Source: Candidatus Fimousia stercorigallinarum
Lineage (GTDB): Bacteria > Bacillota > Clostridia > Lachnospirales > Lachnospiraceae
NCBI GenBank assembly: GCA_018715775.1
Contig: DVKZ01000014.1
Span: 1 to 42,986 of the forward strand
Reading direction: 5' to 3'
DNA: 42,986 nt
Shown here: piece after piece, positions 9,255 through 19,349 of the stretch
Position numbering within the stretch: the first letter of the stretch is position 1
Layout: every line of letters begins with the position of its first letter
Notes under the pieces: generated by a model
The model's database searches: none
What the model was told of the DNA's origin: nothing
Seen by the model: only the letters and a program-made list of their open reading frames with translations
Program-made: the position numbers and the translations under genes

Positions 9255-9297
9255 TTTACAACTCTGAAGGGATATGCTATAATTCCTTCAGAATTGT
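9255..9297 (+). promoter_or_regulatory. Promoter with overlapping large dyad (candidate operator) upstream of hydratase
   Basis: TTTACA (9255) - 17 nt - TATAAT (9278) with TGC extended -10; inverted repeat ACAACTCTGAAGG (9258-9270) / CCTTCAGAATTGT (9285-9297), 12/13 complementary. Confidence 0.7.
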
Positions 9298-9383
9298 TCG
9301 GCAAAATGGGGATTTTCTTCCTATTTTTGCAGGACATCCCCGTAAAATGTAAAAATGATGATAGTGACACAGGAGGAATTACT

Positions 9384-11672
9384 ATGGTTAAATTATATCC
9401 GGCCGGTGCTTATCTGGTAAACGGATCCACAATCATCGCGGATGGACCGGAACAGATGGACCAGCTGAAAAATGAAACTGGAACTGTTGTTTCGAAAGAA
9501 GAAGCAGCGAAAAATACGATTGCCTATGGAATTTTGAAGGATCACAATACTTCAGATAACATGGACAAGTTAAAAATTAAATTCGATAAATTAACCTCTC
9601 ACGATATTACATTTGTCGGCATTATTCAGACATGCCGTGCATCAGGAATTGAAAAATTTCCGATTCCTTATGTATTGACAAACTGTCACAACTCTTTATG
9701 TGCGGTTGGCGGTACGATCAATGAAGATGACCACGTATTCGGTTTAACTTGTGCAAAACGTTACGGCGGCGTCTATGTACCACCTCATCAGGCTGTTATC
9801 CACCAGTTTGCACGTGAAATGCTTGCAGGCGGCGGCAAGATGATCTTAGGATCAGATTCCCACACCCGATATGGTGCATTAGGAACGATGGCCATGGGTG
9901 AAGGCGGTCCGGAATTAGTAAAACAGTTATTATCCAGAACATATGATATCAATATGCCGGATGTAGTCGGCATTTACCTGAAGGGAAAACCGGAAAAAGG
10001 AGTAGGACCTCAGGATGTTGCTCTTGCGATCATAGGCGCAGTATTTAATAATGGATATGTTAATAATAAAGTAATGGAATTTGTCGGACCTGGTGTTTCT
10101 AACTTAAGCGCAGATTTCCGTATCGGCATCGATGTTATGACAACAGAGACAACTTGTCTTTCTTCTATCTGGAGAACAGATGATACGATCAAAGAATTTT
10201 ATGAAATTCATAAACGCCCGGAAGACTACAAAGAATTGAATCCTGGAGCAGTTACATATTACGATGGTCTCGTAGAAGTAGATTTAAGTGCGGTTAAACC
10301 GATGATCGCAATGCCATTCCATCCAAGCAACACTTATACGATTGAAGAAGTGAATGCAAACCTGGATGATATTCTGGCAGATGTTGAAAAGAGAGCACTT
10401 GTCAGCTTAGATGGTGCGGTTGATTATACACTTAGAGATAAGATCCGCAACGGCAGATTATATGTAGAACAGGGAATTATTGCAGGATGTGCCGGCGGCG
10501 GATTTGAAAATATTTGTGATGCGAATGATATTTTGAAAGGTACCAATATTGGATCTGATGAATTTACACTTTCTGTATATCCGGCAAGTACACCGATTTT
10601 TATGGAATTGGCGAAAAACGGCGTTGTTGCTGATCTTCTTGCTACAGGCGCGATCGTAAAAACAGCCTTCTGCGGTCCATGTTTCGGTGCCGGTGATACA
10701 CCTGCAAACAATGCGCTTTCTATCCGTCATACAACTCGGAACTTCCCGAACCGTGAAGGATCGAAGTTACAGAGCGGTCAGATTTCTTCAGTAGCATTAA
10801 TGGACGCGCGTTCGATTGCAGCAACTGCAGCGAATAAAGGATATCTGACACCAGCTACGGATATGGTTGATGTTGATTATACAAAACCAAAATATCATTT
10901 TGATAAGACAATTTATGATAATCGTGTCTTTGATTCTAAAGGTGTGGCAGATGAAAGCGTAGAGATCAAATTTGGACCAAACATCAAAGACTGGCCGGAA
11001 ATGCCTGCACTTCCGGAAAATCTGGTATTAAAAGTTGTTTCGGAAATTCATGATCCTGTTACAACAACAGATGAACTGATCCCATCCGGAGAAACTTCTT
11101 CTTATCGTTCGAATCCGCTTGGCCTGGCTGAATTTGCATTGTCCAGAAAGGACCCGGCATATGTTGGAAGAGCAAAAGAAATCCAGAAAGCGCAGAGAGC
11201 AGTAGAAGCAGATCAGTGTCCGGTTACGGTTCTTCCGGAATTAAAACCGATTATGGATACGATTAAGGCAAACTTCGAAGTAAGCCGTGATGTTCTCGGA
11301 TTCGGAAGTACGATTTTTGCTGTAAAACCTGGAGATGGTTCTGCACGTGAACAGGCTGCATCCTGTCAGAAAGTATTAGGTGGATGGGCCAATATTGCAA
11401 ATGAATATGCAACAAAACGTTATCGTTCGAACTTGATCAACTGGGGTATGCTTCCATTCTTGATTGATGGAGAAGATCTTCCATTTGCAAATGGAGATTA
11501 TTTATTCATCCCACAGATTAAAAAGGCAATTGAAGATAAATTGACAGAAATTACCGCATATGTTGTAAAAGACGGCGAAATGAAAGAGTTTACCCTGAAA
11601 ATGGGCGAACTCACCGATGATGAAAGAACAATTATATTAAAAGGATGTCTGATCAATTACTATCGTGGATAA
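9384..11672 (+). CDS. Aconitase-superfamily hydratase (YbhJ-like)
   Basis: ATG at 9384 preceded by AGGAGG; contains [22 protein letters not shown] and [30 protein letters not shown], typical of aconitase-fold Fe-S enzymes. Confidence 0.9.
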   Translation: MVKLYPAGAYLVNGSTIIADGPEQMDQLKNETGTVVSKEEAAKNTIAYGILKDHNTSDNMDKLKIKFDKLTSHDITFVGIIQTCRASGIEKFPIPYVLTNCHNSLCAVGGTINEDDHVFGLTCAKRYGGVYVPPHQAVIHQFAREMLAGGGKMILGSDSHTRYGALGTMAMGEGGPELVKQLLSRTYDINMPDVVGIYLKGKPEKGVGPQDVALAIIGAVFNNGYVNNKVMEFVGPGVSNLSADFRIGIDVMTTETTCLSSIWRTDDTIKEFYEIHKRPEDYKELNPGAVTYYDGLVEVDLSAVKPMIAMPFHPSNTYTIEEVNANLDDILADVEKRALVSLDGAVDYTLRDKIRNGRLYVEQGIIAGCAGGGFENICDANDILKGTNIGSDEFTLSVYPASTPIFMELAKNGVVADLLATGAIVKTAFCGPCFGAGDTPANNALSIRHTTRNFPNREGSKLQSGQISSVALMDARSIAATAANKGYLTPATDMVDVDYTKPKYHFDKTIYDNRVFDSKGVADESVEIKFGPNIKDWPEMPALPENLVLKVVSEIHDPVTTTDELIPSGETSSYRSNPLGLAEFALSRKDPAYVGRAKEIQKAQRAVEADQCPVTVLPELKPIMDTIKANFEVSRDVLGFGSTIFAVKPGDGSAREQAASCQKVLGGWANIANEYATKRYRSNLINWGMLPFLIDGEDLPFANGDYLFIPQIKKAIEDKLTEITAYVVKDGEMKEFTLKMGELTDDERTIILKGCLINYYRG

Positions 11673-11693
11673 TAATTGAATGATGAGTTTTAT

Positions 11694-11738
11694 GGCACCG
11701 CAAGATCATGGAAGTGATCGGGCGGTGCCATTATTTTG
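11694..11738 (+). terminator. Intrinsic terminator
   Basis: TGGCACCGCAAGATCA TGGAAG TGATCGGGCGGTGCCA followed by TTATTTTGTTTT. Confidence 0.82.
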
Positions 11739-11808
11739 TTTTCCTTGTGAAATCAGCTCGAATCATGTAAAATGAAATATATCGAAAGTTGTTTGGAGGA
11801 GGATATCC

Positions 11809-12741
11809 GTGGTCAATAAGGTTAAGAATGGAATTGATGAAATTGCAAAAGTTATGATAGGAAAAGAAGAGGCGATCAAGAGGATCATGTCTGCCATTTT
11901 GGCTGGCGGGCATGTAATGATCCAGGATGTACCGGGGGTCGGCAAGACGACGATGTCGCTTGCATTTGCAAGGGTTTTGGGTTTGAACTATCAGCGTATT
12001 TCATTTACACCTGATATTATGCCTCAGGATATCGAAGATTATAGCGTACATTGTCAGAGATTTCATATGGATGAAGAGGAAAAAAAGAAAGCACATCTCC
12101 TGATGGCAGATGAAGTAAACCGTTCGTCTCCAAAGATTCAGGCAATGCTCGTTAAGATGATGGAAGATAAAAAGTTGAAAGTCGGTGACAAAGTGACAGT
12201 TCTGCCGGAGCCGTATGTTGTAATCGCATCACAGAATCCACTCGATGAGAATGAACTTCTTTCAGAATCATCGATGGATCATTTTATGATCGGTCTTACG
12301 ATCGGCTATCCGGATGCGTTAAGTGAGATTAAGATGTTGAAGCAGGAAAATATAAAAGAGAAAATACTCTCTTTAAATGAAGCTTTAAATATTCAAGATG
12401 TATGTGAGATTCGTACGCAGGTGAAACATGAGTTTGTCAGTGATGCCATTTATGAATATATTGTTGCAATTGTTAATAAAACAAGAACAAATCAGCTGTT
12501 GGATATCGGAATCAGTCCGAGAGGTTCGATCGATCTGCTGAAGATGGCGAAAGCCAATGCATTTATTGAAGGCAGAGATTATGTGGTGCCGTCAGATGTG
12601 CAGGCGGTTTTAGAAGATACGGCGAATCACAGAGTACGTTTAAGCCGCTATGCAAAGCTGGAAAACCGTAAAAGCAGTCAGATTCTGGCGTCGGTATTGG
12701 AAAGTGTTCCGGTACCAAAAGGGATGGAAAGGAAACGTTAA
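11809..12741 (+). CDS. MoxR family AAA ATPase
   Basis: 310 aa, GTG start, RBS GGAGGA; Walker A DVPGVGKTT, FTPDIMPQDIEDY, ADEVNRSSPKIQAMLVKMMED. Confidence 0.95.
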   Translation: MVNKVKNGIDEIAKVMIGKEEAIKRIMSAILAGGHVMIQDVPGVGKTTMSLAFARVLGLNYQRISFTPDIMPQDIEDYSVHCQRFHMDEEEKKKAHLLMADEVNRSSPKIQAMLVKMMEDKKLKVGDKVTVLPEPYVVIASQNPLDENELLSESSMDHFMIGLTIGYPDALSEIKMLKQENIKEKILSLNEALNIQDVCEIRTQVKHEFVSDAIYEYIVAIVNKTRTNQLLDIGISPRGSIDLLKMAKANAFIEGRDYVVPSDVQAVLEDTANHRVRLSRYAKLENRKSSQILASVLESVPVPKGMERKR

Positions 12742-12742
12742 C

Positions 12743-13717
12743 ATGTATCTGGTATTTATGCTGTTTAGTCTGATTTATTTTCTGATATACCAGAATGTCA
12801 TTGGAGGATGTCTGTTGGCATCCTTGTTTCTTATCCTTGCTTATTCCTATTATAAAGGAAAGAAGATCATTCAAAATGTAGATCTTTCTTTTAATGAACA
12901 TAAGAAGATCTACCGGCAGGGAGAGAAGTTTCGGTTGACGATGGAAGTTCCGAAACAGCAGATTTTTGAAACGAGAGAGATAGCGATCGAAGTCTTTTAT
13001 TATTCTGTGATTGATCAGAAACGGACGAGTCAAAAAGAAATTTTGCTGCTTCAAAGAAGAGCAGATGGAAAAGTATCCATTGAATATGAAGTGAAACAGG
13101 GAGACCGGATCACGGTGGAAATTGTCAAGTTTTCGATGTATGATCTGTGTGGCTGTTTTCGCTTTCAAAAACAGTTGGATTTTAAAGAAAAAATTCTCGT
13201 ATTCCCGGAAGAATATCCGATTGAAAATGGAGAGGTAACGGATTCTTTAGAAGAATATGGAAATGTCAGACTGTTTGGAGATGAAAATAATTCCAATCAC
13301 ATAGAGCCGGTGATTTATCTGGATCTGGAAAATCTAATTTATGAAACGGATAAACTGATTCGTCGTAATTATTTGACGGTCGTGTATTCGATTTCATCCA
13401 CATTGCTTTTGCACAATTATAAACAGAGATTTTTGATCGGGGATGAGCAATATGTGATCCATCGCTGGGAAGACTATCTTCCGCTTTTTCAGAAGATTTT
13501 TGATGTGATTGAAGCCGGGCGTCCGCTTCTGGAACCAAAGGATATGAGCATGATCACGCATGCGATCACGACCAAAAACGGTCTGCCGGTACCGGGTTAT
13601 TACGGGAAGACGATCGCAGTTGTCGGAAAGGCGGTTGACGTTGATCAGATTTATTCGTTGACAGAATATGTGATCGTTCAAAATCTAAAAGAGGACTTAT
13701 TGTATTTATCATTGTAG
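12743..13717 (+). CDS. DUF58-type membrane-associated protein
   Basis: ATG at 12743, directly after MoxR gene; order MoxR-DUF58-transglutaminase is characteristic. Confidence 0.75.
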   Translation: MYLVFMLFSLIYFLIYQNVIGGCLLASLFLILAYSYYKGKKIIQNVDLSFNEHKKIYRQGEKFRLTMEVPKQQIFETREIAIEVFYYSVIDQKRTSQKEILLLQRRADGKVSIEYEVKQGDRITVEIVKFSMYDLCGCFRFQKQLDFKEKILVFPEEYPIENGEVTDSLEEYGNVRLFGDENNSNHIEPVIYLDLENLIYETDKLIRRNYLTVVYSISSTLLLHNYKQRFLIGDEQYVIHRWEDYLPLFQKIFDVIEAGRPLLEPKDMSMITHAITTKNGLPVPGYYGKTIAVVGKAVDVDQIYSLTEYVIVQNLKEDLLYLSL

Positions 13718-13725
13718 GAGAAGTT

Positions 13726-15735
13726 ATGAGAAGGCTGGGTTTGATTTTTTGTATTTATATTTCAATTATAAATGGAATTTGTAACGGATTTGAAATTGAA
13801 GATTATCGCGGCTTTGTGTTTATCCTGGCATTCGTCTTTTTCTTTTATTGGAGCATTATTACATCAGACTTTTTCTATAACCACAAACTTCTGCGATGGA
13901 TCCAGTATGTGCAGTACTTTATTTTGGCGGGGTATATTCTGATAGATGCGAGAAGGCTGTTATCCGGAGGGATCGCACTTTGCAATCGTCTGTTTGATGT
14001 CTTAAATGTTACTTACCACAGGGAGTTCAGTTATTTTTCCGGCGTGAATGAAGCGACTGCGCAGGCGGATATCCTGATATTTGCGGCAATCTTGCTGTTA
14101 TTATACAGTGGTATTCTTTTGCTCAGCCGAAGACATATATGGTTTGTTCTTTTGGAATCAATGCCTGCTATGATCCTGCTGATGATCTTTTCGCCGCAGG
14201 CAATTCATGGAAACTTTTTTGTATATTTTGCAGGAATTATGGGACTTTATTATATTGAGCACCATAAGGAGAAAACGGCTGTGATCAGTTTCGGCATTAT
14301 GATGTTTGGAGCGGTATTCTTTCTGCTTTATCCATCGACGGAACTTTTCGGACAGGAGATGACGAGTATCCGACAGGGCAGTATGGTGTTCGCGGAATAC
14401 ATCAGCCATGTCATTAATGGGGATCGATCGGTTTTTACTTTGAATTTTGGAGATATTAAAAATGAAGCGACGAAGAAAATGGAAAGTAATACGATTTTTT
14501 CAGTGAAAATGAGACATTCAGAAAATATGCTATATTTTCGAAGCTTTGTCGGACAGGAGTACGAAGACGGAAAATGGAAGCAAAATCCGAATGCGCTTAG
14601 CGAGGAACTGTTGGAAGACTATGAAAAGATGATCAATATGAAGCTGGAGGATGTACCAAGTTTCCATCCGGTCATCCGTAATATGGAGATTTCATATCGG
14701 GACGATGAAATCGATGCATTGTATCCGTATTATACGACGTCGTTAAAGAATGAGGACGGGTTGGTTTATTATGTATCGGTAGGTGATTATAATCAGTTTT
14801 TGGATAATACGGATTCCATTGTCAGTCAGATGGAGAAAGACGGAATTTATAATTGGAATTATGAGAGTCAACTCTATCATTTCGTATTAAAAGAAAATCT
14901 TGGGATACCGGCCGGGTTGAAAGAAGTCTGCCAACAGCTTATATCAGAACTTGAAATAGGAAATGATTCTGAAATAGAAATTGTCAGCCAGATCAGAAAA
15001 TATTTGAATGATGATTTTACGCTTACGGCTAATGCCGGTTCGGCTCCGGAAAAAGAAGATCCGACGGAATATTTCTTATCCCAGTCGAAACGGGGGAATA
15101 TATCCGAATATGCGTCTGCAATGACGTTGTTACTGCGCAGCTGCCAGATTCCTGCCCGTTATGTAGAAGGTTATATGTTAAATGAAGATGATTTTAATAA
15201 TGCACCGATGACGGAAGGCAAGATGACATTGACGGTGGATAATGAGGATGCCTATGCATGGGTAGAAATTTATCGGAAAGGAATCGGATGGATTCCGGTT
15301 AATCCGGTATCCGGCGATGCATTGATCGCTGCAAGCGATGCAAGAGAGATTGAGCTGCCGAGTCTGCCGAGGATTACAATGACACCCGGAGAACTCGTAC
15401 AGGCTGTTGTGAAAGTCGTATTATTGGCAATTGTCTGCTGTATTATACGTGTAATTGTGATCCACTATGTGATATCGAAGAAAAAGAAGCAGATGACGCG
15501 GGCGGAGCGGATCCAGTGGTATTCCAGGATATGGGACCGATATAAATACCGGCATTTTGATCCTAAGATCCAAATGATCATTGAGGAAGCAGAGTACAGC
15601 AACCATACGATTACGGAGGAAGAAGAGCAGGCGGTATATGAAGCGGCGTATTTGGTAAGAGAAGAGTATCGGAAAAAGCTGCCGCTTTATATGAATGTTT
15701 TTGATGTCTTCCTTGCATGCAGGGATATTTTGTAG
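13726..15735 (+). CDS. Transglutaminase-like membrane protein (TgpA-like)
   Basis: 669 aa; N-terminal TM helices; Cys-His-Asp core seen in LLRSCQIPARYVEGYML and EDAYAWVEIYRKGIGWIPVNP. Confidence 0.92.
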   Translation: MRRLGLIFCIYISIINGICNGFEIEDYRGFVFILAFVFFFYWSIITSDFFYNHKLLRWIQYVQYFILAGYILIDARRLLSGGIALCNRLFDVLNVTYHREFSYFSGVNEATAQADILIFAAILLLLYSGILLLSRRHIWFVLLESMPAMILLMIFSPQAIHGNFFVYFAGIMGLYYIEHHKEKTAVISFGIMMFGAVFFLLYPSTELFGQEMTSIRQGSMVFAEYISHVINGDRSVFTLNFGDIKNEATKKMESNTIFSVKMRHSENMLYFRSFVGQEYEDGKWKQNPNALSEELLEDYEKMINMKLEDVPSFHPVIRNMEISYRDDEIDALYPYYTTSLKNEDGLVYYVSVGDYNQFLDNTDSIVSQMEKDGIYNWNYESQLYHFVLKENLGIPAGLKEVCQQLISELEIGNDSEIEIVSQIRKYLNDDFTLTANAGSAPEKEDPTEYFLSQSKRGNISEYASAMTLLLRSCQIPARYVEGYMLNEDDFNNAPMTEGKMTLTVDNEDAYAWVEIYRKGIGWIPVNPVSGDALIAASDAREIELPSLPRITMTPGELVQAVVKVVLLAIVCCIIRVIVIHYVISKKKKQMTRAERIQWYSRIWDRYKYRHFDPKIQMIIEEAEYSNHTITEEEEQAVYEAAYLVREEYRKKLPLYMNVFDVFLACRDIL

Positions 15736-15768
15736 CTTTATATAAATGCCTTTTTAAAAAACAGGAAG

Positions 15769-15799
15769 CAGAACGGAGGAGAATCCGTTCTGTTTTTTT
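15769..15799 (+). terminator. Intrinsic terminator
   Basis: CAGAACGGA GGAGAA TCCGTTCTG TTTTTTT. Confidence 0.92.
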
Positions 15800-15902
15800 G
15801 TAAAAAATATAAAGAACATTTCCTATCTTTTTTCTTATTTCACTCGTTATATATAATAGAAAGATAAGTACTTAGATTTCACTGGCAGAAAGGAGGAAAT
15901 TC

Positions 15903-16427
15903 ATGAATTCAGATTTTGTGCTGATCATGAAAATGAAGCGGGGCGATGAAGCGGCATTGGAACGATTTGTCCGTAAATATTATCAAATTATCTTGAATTA
16001 TTGTAACTATCATTGCTTTGATGGATCTTATGCAGAAGATCTCACTCAGGAGACATTTGCACGTTTTTTTGAAAAGCTTTCTGATTACCGTTGCATGGGA
16101 AAAACCCTGAATTATCTGTATACGATCGCTGGAAATCTCTGCCGGGATTATTATAAAAAAAAGAAAGAATCTTTGCTGGAGGATGAGCAGAAAGAGCCGG
16201 AAGATAAAGCAGGAAAACAGGAAATTGACCGGGTCGTAGAGAAAAATGCGATCGAAGAAGCTTTAGCGAGTCTGCCTTTTGAGATGCGGGAAGTGATCAT
16301 ACTGTACTATTTCGAGGAGAGAAAGCTTTCGGAGATAGCGGATATCCTACACATCGGACTGCCACTTGTTAAATACCGGATCCGGCAGGCAAAAATGAAA
16401 TTAAAAGGTTTGTTAAAGGAGGTTTGA
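15903..16427 (+). CDS. ECF-type RNA polymerase sigma factor
   Basis: 174 aa; YAEDLTQETFARFFEKL (region 2), ALASLPFEMREVIILYYFEERKLSEIADIL (region 4). Confidence 0.93.
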   Translation: MNSDFVLIMKMKRGDEAALERFVRKYYQIILNYCNYHCFDGSYAEDLTQETFARFFEKLSDYRCMGKTLNYLYTIAGNLCRDYYKKKKESLLEDEQKEPEDKAGKQEIDRVVEKNAIEEALASLPFEMREVIILYYFEERKLSEIADILHIGLPLVKYRIRQAKMKLKGLLKEV

Positions 16428-16431
16428 GATC

Positions 16432-17193
16432 GTGACATTGGAAAAACATTTGGAAGAATACAAAAACAGTAAAATGATCAATCCGAATGAGCAGAAGATC
16501 AAAGCAGCGATAAAAACATCCATGGATGCTTTTTATGCGTCAGAACAGAAACAAATGCTGTCCTATCATGATTTTTTATGGACGCAGCTGGAAGCAGTTC
16601 GGAAAAAATGGTGGATTTTGCAGTTTTTATTACTTCTTTTACTCTGGACAGTGCTTCGAAATGCTGGGGAAGATTACTATGTTCAGCGAAGCCTCGGAGT
16701 AGTTTCTGCTCTATTTGTCATCATGATCATTCCGGAATTGTGGAAAAATCAATCGAATCAATGCATGGAAATAGAGTCGGCTTCTTACTATTCCCTGAAA
16801 CAGGTGTATGCAGCACGGATCCTGCTATTTGGCGTTGTAGATATCTTTTTGCTGACTTTATTTTGCGGCGCAGCAACAATCGGGCTTCATCTGGAACTGA
16901 CACAATTAATAATACAATTTTTATTTCCGTTAACGGTAACGGCGTGTATTTGTTTTGGAACGTTGTGCAGCAAGTATTTATTTCGTGAGATATCAGCAAT
17001 CGGGCTCTGTATTTTATGGAGCGTGATCTGGATGTTTCTTATCCTGGATGAGAGCATTTATAAACAGATTACAGAACCAATCTGGATGATGTTTCTCGTT
17101 TTCGCTGTCGGTTATCTGGGATTTGCCATCTATCGTTTGATAAAAAATTGTAATAGTTACTGGGAGGCATCACAAAATGGAATTAAAATGTAA
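16432..17193 (+). CDS. Membrane protein, candidate anti-sigma or ABC accessory protein
   Basis: 253 aa with about 6 TM segments and soluble N-terminus; directly follows sigma gene and overlaps ABC ATPase gene. Confidence 0.75.
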   Translation: MTLEKHLEEYKNSKMINPNEQKIKAAIKTSMDAFYASEQKQMLSYHDFLWTQLEAVRKKWWILQFLLLLLLWTVLRNAGEDYYVQRSLGVVSALFVIMIIPELWKNQSNQCMEIESASYYSLKQVYAARILLFGVVDIFLLTLFCGAATIGLHLELTQLIIQFLFPLTVTACICFGTLCSKYLFREISAIGLCILWSVIWMFLILDESIYKQITEPIWMMFLVFAVGYLGFAIYRLIKNCNSYWEASQNGIKM

Positions 17194-18064
17194 CAATCTG
17201 ACAAAACAATTTGGTCATTTTACTGCTGTGGATCATCTGAATCTGACGATGACAAATGGGGTGTATGGCCTTCTCGGTGTAAACGGAGCCGGGAAGACCA
17301 CTTTGATGCGGATGCTCTGTACATTGATGCATCCGACAAGTGGGACGATCACTTGTAATGGAAAAGATATTTTTCAAATGGACAATGACTATCGGAATCT
17401 GCTCGGATATTTGCCGCAGGAATTCGGTTTTTATCCGGAATTTACAGTTCGGGACTATCTGATGTACATTGCTGCATTGAAAGGGGTGCGGACGGTTGTT
17501 GCCAAAAAGAGGGTAAGGGAACTCATCGAACAAGTAGGCCTTTCAAAAGTTGGAAATAAAAAGATGAAAAAGCTTTCCGGCGGTATGAAACGTCGGGCAG
17601 GTATCGCACAGGCTATGCTCAATGATCCCAAAATTCTGATCTTAGATGAACCGACGGCAGGTCTTGATCCGAATGAAAGAATTCGATTCCGAAATCTGAT
17701 CAGTGAATTATCAGAAGAACGGATGGTTCTGTTGTCAACACATATCGTATCGGATATTGAGTATATTGCGAATGAAATCTGGCTGATGAAAGACGGAAAG
17801 CTCGTACAAAGCGGCACATCGAAGAAACTGATTCAGTCAATGCCGGTATCGGTATGGCAGGTGGTTGTCGATAAAAGTTTTGTATCATCCATGATGAGAA
17901 AATATAAGATTTCTAACATAAAGACAGAATCGGATGGAGTGGAAATGAGAATTATCAGCAAAGAAAAGCCTTTTCCGGATTCCAGACGTATCGAAGCTTC
18001 CCTGGAAGATGTTTTTCTTTATTATTTTGGTGAAAAGGCGGGTGATGGACATGATGAAGTATGA
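17177..18064 (+). CDS. ABC transporter ATP-binding protein
   Basis: Walker A GVNGAGKTTLMR, signature KLSGGMKRRAGIAQAM, Walker B LILDEPTAGLDP. Confidence 0.96.
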   Translation: MELKCNNLTKQFGHFTAVDHLNLTMTNGVYGLLGVNGAGKTTLMRMLCTLMHPTSGTITCNGKDIFQMDNDYRNLLGYLPQEFGFYPEFTVRDYLMYIAALKGVRTVVAKKRVRELIEQVGLSKVGNKKMKKLSGGMKRRAGIAQAMLNDPKILILDEPTAGLDPNERIRFRNLISELSEERMVLLSTHIVSDIEYIANEIWLMKDGKLVQSGTSKKLIQSMPVSVWQVVVDKSFVSSMMRKYKISNIKTESDGVEMRIISKEKPFPDSRRIEASLEDVFLYYFGEKAGDGHDEV

Positions 18065-19262
18065 ATTATGGAAAATATTTTCAAAATCCAGAAATCGGAT
18101 TGCCGTTATACTGATGTTGATTCTTTGTGTCGTGATCGGCATTATGACGGTCAACCGGATTGAATACGTTGATGAAAATGGCAATTCATCAACCGGGATC
18201 GTGGCAGCGCGGAATTTAAGGAGTGTGAAAAATCAATGGTCCGGCTATCTTACAGAAGAGGTATTTCAGAAAGCGTTAAGAAAAAACCGGCAGATCAATG
18301 CATCAAAAGAGGCAAGGTCGGATGATATTCAGGAACAGAATAAGGCTTTTGCAAAAGGACAGGAGATTTCCGGTGTTCTGGATGTGATCAGAGTGGCATT
18401 TAGCGATTATAGAGATTATAATTATTATGCAGCTGACAGCGTAACGGATGAAGAAGCAGCAACTGTCTATGACAGGAGAATCACTACTTTAAAGGATTGG
18501 CTGGATTCCGGGGAAGAAGATTACTCGGATGCAGAAAAAGCATTTTTGATCCGGCAGTATGAAATGTTGGATACCCCGTTTTATTATGAATATTTTGATG
18601 GCTGGAGTGCTTTGCTGCAATATATTCCAACGTATCTGCTTGTTTTGGCATTGATCATCGGCTTTCTCGTTTCAGGCATCTTCTCAGAAGAATTTCAGAC
18701 AAAAGCAGATGCGATCTTTTTTTCTTCAAAATGTGGAAGAAATAAAGCAATTGCAGCAAAAGCTGCTGCCGGAGTTTTAATTATAACCGTGTTTTATTTT
18801 GTTTTTGTATTGCTGTATACAGCAGGTGTCCTGATGGTAACAGGTGCAGATGGAGCCGGCTGCCCGATCCAGCTTGATTTTTGGAGAAGTGTTTATCATA
18901 TTACGATATTCCAGGCATATCTGTTTATAATCGCAGGCGGTTATATCGGTACGTTACTGGCTTCTTCTCTGGCAATGCTCATATCCGCATACAGCCGTTC
19001 AACAGCGATGGCGATGATAGTGCCGTTTATCGTACTCTGTGCATTTCCGTTTTTAAGCCGTATCATTACCCTGCCTGGGGTTTGTACGCTTTTTCCGGAT
19101 CAGCTGATGGAAATTTATATTGATCTGAAAGAATCAGCATTGTTTGAAATAGGAGGACGGGTTGTGACTTCGGCAATGATCATTATCCCGCTGTATACAA
19201 TTGTCAGTCTTATCCTTTATCCGGTGATCTATCAAGTCTATAAAAGGACAGAGGTAAAATAG
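18051..19262 (+). CDS. ABC-2 type transporter permease
   Basis: ATG at 18051 overlapping ATPase 3' end; N-term MMKYELWKIFSKSRNR, about 6 TM helices with long extracytoplasmic loop. Confidence 0.85.
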   Translation: MMKYELWKIFSKSRNRIAVILMLILCVVIGIMTVNRIEYVDENGNSSTGIVAARNLRSVKNQWSGYLTEEVFQKALRKNRQINASKEARSDDIQEQNKAFAKGQEISGVLDVIRVAFSDYRDYNYYAADSVTDEEAATVYDRRITTLKDWLDSGEEDYSDAEKAFLIRQYEMLDTPFYYEYFDGWSALLQYIPTYLLVLALIIGFLVSGIFSEEFQTKADAIFFSSKCGRNKAIAAKAAAGVLIITVFYFVFVLLYTAGVLMVTGADGAGCPIQLDFWRSVYHITIFQAYLFIIAGGYIGTLLASSLAMLISAYSRSTAMAMIVPFIVLCAFPFLSRIITLPGVCTLFPDQLMEIYIDLKESALFEIGGRVVTSAMIIIPLYTIVSLILYPVIYQVYKRTEVK

Positions 19263-19349
19263 TGCCTGTAAGTTTAGTTGAAGTTTATGTTTCTGTTATA
19301 AAATGTGATATACTAGTGTGTAGGAAAAAACAGAAAGGAAGACGTTGGA

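Noticed and set aside
12563-13168. Minus-strand 201-aa ORF
   Set aside because: Antisense to MoxR/DUF58 genes with low-complexity translation; shadow ORF.
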